A DNA stretch of 34,444 bases from contig JBAYZS010000020.1 of NCBI GenBank assembly GCA_041672395.1, forward strand, positions 1 to 34,444, written 5' to 3'. Both the position numbers and the translations under genes were made by a program. Shown one piece after another: positions 32,333 to 34,444 of the stretch (position 1 is the stretch's first letter; the number at the start of each line of letters is the position of its first letter). The notes beneath the pieces are model-generated. The model saw nothing but the letters and a program-made list of their open reading frames with translations. It did not search any database and was not told the origin of the DNA. This DNA is from UBA5287 sp041672395. Lineage in GTDB: Bacteria; Bacteroidota; Bacteroidia; Bacteroidales; Dysgonomonadaceae.

Positions 32333-34336
32333 ATGTGTAAAAATTCTTTGATATTAATATTCACATTCTTTTTTATCTTCTCATCAAATTCTGTTTATAC
32401 CCAGAATCGTTGGACTGTTGACGGTGATAGAGGAATCACATGGAGTATAAAGAGTGGTGATGTTCATGCAGACCACATTGAAATGAGTGGAAAGCAGATT
32501 TCAGTTGTATTACGATATGGTATAAATAAAGAGGGGACTTTTACAATTAATAAAAGTTTGATATTTCCATTATTAAGGACTATTCCAAACAACACTCATG
32601 CTAGTTTAATGCGCCGATCTGACTGGAATATTTTAGATCAAATCACTGTAAATGGTTATTCGCTTACAGATGAAAAGGTTAAGCGAATTTCTATAAAAGG
32701 TCTGTTGGATATTGACAGCGATTTTAATACAACTTCAGGTAATATCAACATTAAGAGAACTTATTTTCCTTCGACAGAACTGCCTGTTTTTTTAGAAAGT
32801 TACCAAATGGAGAATATAAGTGAAAAAGAAATGACGTTGGAATTGCCTAAATCAAATTCAGTTATTACTACAAATTCTGAAAAAGGAGTTGATGGAAGCT
32901 ACGTCATTGAAATGTATACGGACAAATCCGGCAGTTTTATTCTAAAACCAGGTGAAGTAATTAATTTTTTTGCATATACAACTGGTCACAAAAAGAATGA
33001 ATCATCCCTAATTGTTGACGGGCAACGTGAAATGAATAACAGAGAAGCCTTGGTTGTTTCATGGATGGGTGATTTGGTTCTTGAAAGTCCTAATGAGGTA
33101 ATAAATACGATGTTTGCCTATTCAAAAATTCGTGCTCTTGAAAGTATTTATGAAACTAAAAATGGACCAATGCATGGTCCTGGAGGTGAGTCATATTATG
33201 CGGCAATCTGGGCGAACGATCAGGCTGAATATATCAATCCATATTTTCCCTATACCGGTTATGAATATGGTAGTAAATCGGCACTTAATTCATTTAGGCA
33301 TTTTGCAAACTATATGAATGATGAGTGGAAGCCAATACCAAGTTCAATAATTGCAGAGGGAATTGATATTTGGAATGGAGCCGGTGATAGAGGAGATGCA
33401 GCGATGATTGCATATGGTGCTGCCAGGTATGCGTTGGCAAGTGGCAATAAATCTGAAGCTGTTCAGTTAATGACTCTTATTGATTGGTGTTTGGAGTATT
33501 GTCGTCGTAATTTGAATGGACAGGGTGTTGTTAAATCCGATACAGATGAATTAGAAAATCGTTTCGAGGCAGGAGAAGCCAATTTGTGCACATCGTCATT
33601 ATATTATGATGCCCTTATATCGTCGGCTTATCTTAATCAGGAAATTGGTGGTCTATCCAACAAAAGTAACGAATATCGTAATCAAGCTAAGAAATTACGT
33701 GAGAATATAGAAAATTATTTTGGTGCGAATGTAGAAGGATTTAAAACATATCAATATTATAAAGGAAATGATATTTTGAGGTCCTGGATTTGCATACCAT
33801 TGACCGTTGGCATTAAAGAAAGAACGGAAGGTACGCTAGGAGCACTTTTTTCTCCGCGTCTGTGGACAAAAGATGGTTTACTTACACAAGCCGGAAGTTC
33901 AACTTTTTGGGATCGTTCTACACTATATGCTTTGCGTGGGGCTTTCATTGCAGGAGCGACAGAAAAAGCTGTTAGTTATTTAAATGATTATTCTACAACC
34001 CGGTTACTGGGAGATCATGTACCTTATGCTATTGAAGCATGGCCAGAAGGTAGTCAGCGTCATCTTTCGGCCGAAAGTGGGTTATATGGACGTATCATTA
34101 CTGAAGGGATTTTTGGAATTCGACCAACTGGTCTAAATTCCTTTTCACTCACACCACGTCTTCCTAAAGATTGGAATGAAATGGCACTTAGGAGGATAAT
34201 GGCTTTTAATACTTGTTTTGATGTTGAAGTAGAAAGATTGAAGGACAATAAAATGTTGGTAACTATTCTAATAGGTGATGAAGAAGTTTTTAAAAAGACA
34301 ATAAAAGATGGTGATTTGTTATCCTACAAATTATGA
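32333..34336 (+). CDS. secreted six-hairpin (alpha/alpha)6 glycosidase-like protein
   Basis: This 667-residue protein has a Sec signal (about 1-24, ending V-Y-T-Q). Residues about 25-250 are beta-rich (a beta-sandwich-like N-domain). From about 260 an (alpha/alpha)6 barrel-like region follows, with Y-Y-A-A-I-W-A-N-D-Q-A-E-Y (about 286-298), a W-x-N-D motif like the catalytic-acid region of clan GH-L/GH-M-type six-hairpin enzymes. It continues with E-A-G-E-A-N-L, F-W-D-R-S-T and E-A-W-P-E-G, and ends in a short beta tail (I-R-P-T-G-L-N-S-F-S-L-T-P-R-L-P), as in GH78-like proteins. I do not recognise an exact GH family. The context with GH109 and DUF1080 supports glycan breakdown. Substrate unknown. 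Confidence 0.75.
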   Translation: MCKNSLILIFTFFFIFSSNSVYTQNRWTVDGDRGITWSIKSGDVHADHIEMSGKQISVVLRYGINKEGTFTINKSLIFPLLRTIPNNTHASLMRRSDWNILDQITVNGYSLTDEKVKRISIKGLLDIDSDFNTTSGNINIKRTYFPSTELPVFLESYQMENISEKEMTLELPKSNSVITTNSEKGVDGSYVIEMYTDKSGSFILKPGEVINFFAYTTGHKKNESSLIVDGQREMNNREALVVSWMGDLVLESPNEVINTMFAYSKIRALESIYETKNGPMHGPGGESYYAAIWANDQAEYINPYFPYTGYEYGSKSALNSFRHFANYMNDEWKPIPSSIIAEGIDIWNGAGDRGDAAMIAYGAARYALASGNKSEAVQLMTLIDWCLEYCRRNLNGQGVVKSDTDELENRFEAGEANLCTSSLYYDALISSAYLNQEIGGLSNKSNEYRNQAKKLRENIENYFGANVEGFKTYQYYKGNDILRSWICIPLTVGIKERTEGTLGALFSPRLWTKDGLLTQAGSSTFWDRSTLYALRGAFIAGATEKAVSYLNDYSTTRLLGDHVPYAIEAWPEGSQRHLSAESGLYGRIITEGIFGIRPTGLNSFSLTPRLPKDWNEMALRRIMAFNTCFDVEVERLKDNKMLVTILIGDEEVFKKTIKDGDLLSYKL

Positions 34337-34410
34337 TGAAGAGTACTTAACATTTAAATATTAAAACCTATATTTTGAATTCTAAATTATCAATTAAATA
34401 GTTTCTTCCC

Positions 34411-34444
34411 ATGAAGAATAACTGTAAAAATCTTTTTATAATAA
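34411..34444 (+). CDS. possible start of a further gene (partial)
   Basis: An ATG at 34411 opens M-K-N-N-C-K-N-L-F-I-I and runs off the window. The lysines followed by hydrophobic residues look like a signal-peptide start. It lies 74 bp after the six-hairpin gene, in the same direction. Confidence 0.35.
   Translation, partial: MKNNCKNLFII

Overview
The window looks like chromosome of a member of the Bacteroidota, most likely order Bacteroidales. The evidence is an AT-rich sequence without Shine-Dalgarno-led starts, many matches to the Bacteroides-type promoter (TTTG, about 20 bp, TAnnTTTG), signal-peptide lipoproteins with DUF4369/DUF5106 thioredoxin-like folds, DUF1080 proteins, Tat-exported Gfo/Idh/MocA oxidoreductases, GH109, and ATP-type PEP carboxykinase. 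No rRNA, tRNA, CRISPR, phage or intact insertion sequence was seen.

Layout. 1-8.7 kb holds housekeeping and envelope genes: a cysteine-less thioredoxin-like protein, a DUF5106 thioredoxin-like lipoprotein, dnaX, a serine-type sulfatase, an M15 peptidase, a YifB/ComM ATPase and a second cysteine-less thioredoxin-like lipoprotein. 8.8-11.6 kb is a two-gene operon of a Tat-exported Gfo/Idh/MocA oxidoreductase and a double-DUF1080 protein, fitting 3-keto-glycoside chemistry. 11.7-17.9 kb is a five-gene minus-strand operon: uxaC, SDR reductase, PfkB sugar-acid kinase, 6-phosphogluconate dehydrogenase and a LarA-like protein. 18.2-21.1 kb has a glycerophosphodiesterase followed by a decayed second uronate module: a fragment of another uxaC and a uxaE interrupted by a TGA. 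21.3-27.3 kb holds a GH38-like protein, an exported TIM-barrel protein and a LacI-type regulator overlapping a glycosyltransferase. 27.3-29.9 kb holds upp and pckA. 29.9-34.4 kb is again glycan related: a DUF1080 lipoprotein, GH109, a six-hairpin glycosidase-like protein, and the first codons of another possible gene.

The most interesting point is the five-gene operon. It has no mannonate dehydratase (uxuA) and no KDPG aldolase, but it does have gnd and a LarA-like protein whose His-Lys-His spacing matches the nickel-pincer lactate racemase. D-mannonate and D-gluconate differ only at the alpha-hydroxyl carbon, which is LarA-type chemistry. The operon can therefore be read as glucuronate -> fructuronate -> mannonate -> gluconate -> 6-phosphogluconate -> ribulose-5-phosphate. 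This is an inference, but each step has a gene in order. Other notable points are an A9 run in dnaX placed for slippage to a short gamma form, the decayed galacturonate module, and a near-palindromic operator candidate over the uxaC promoter.
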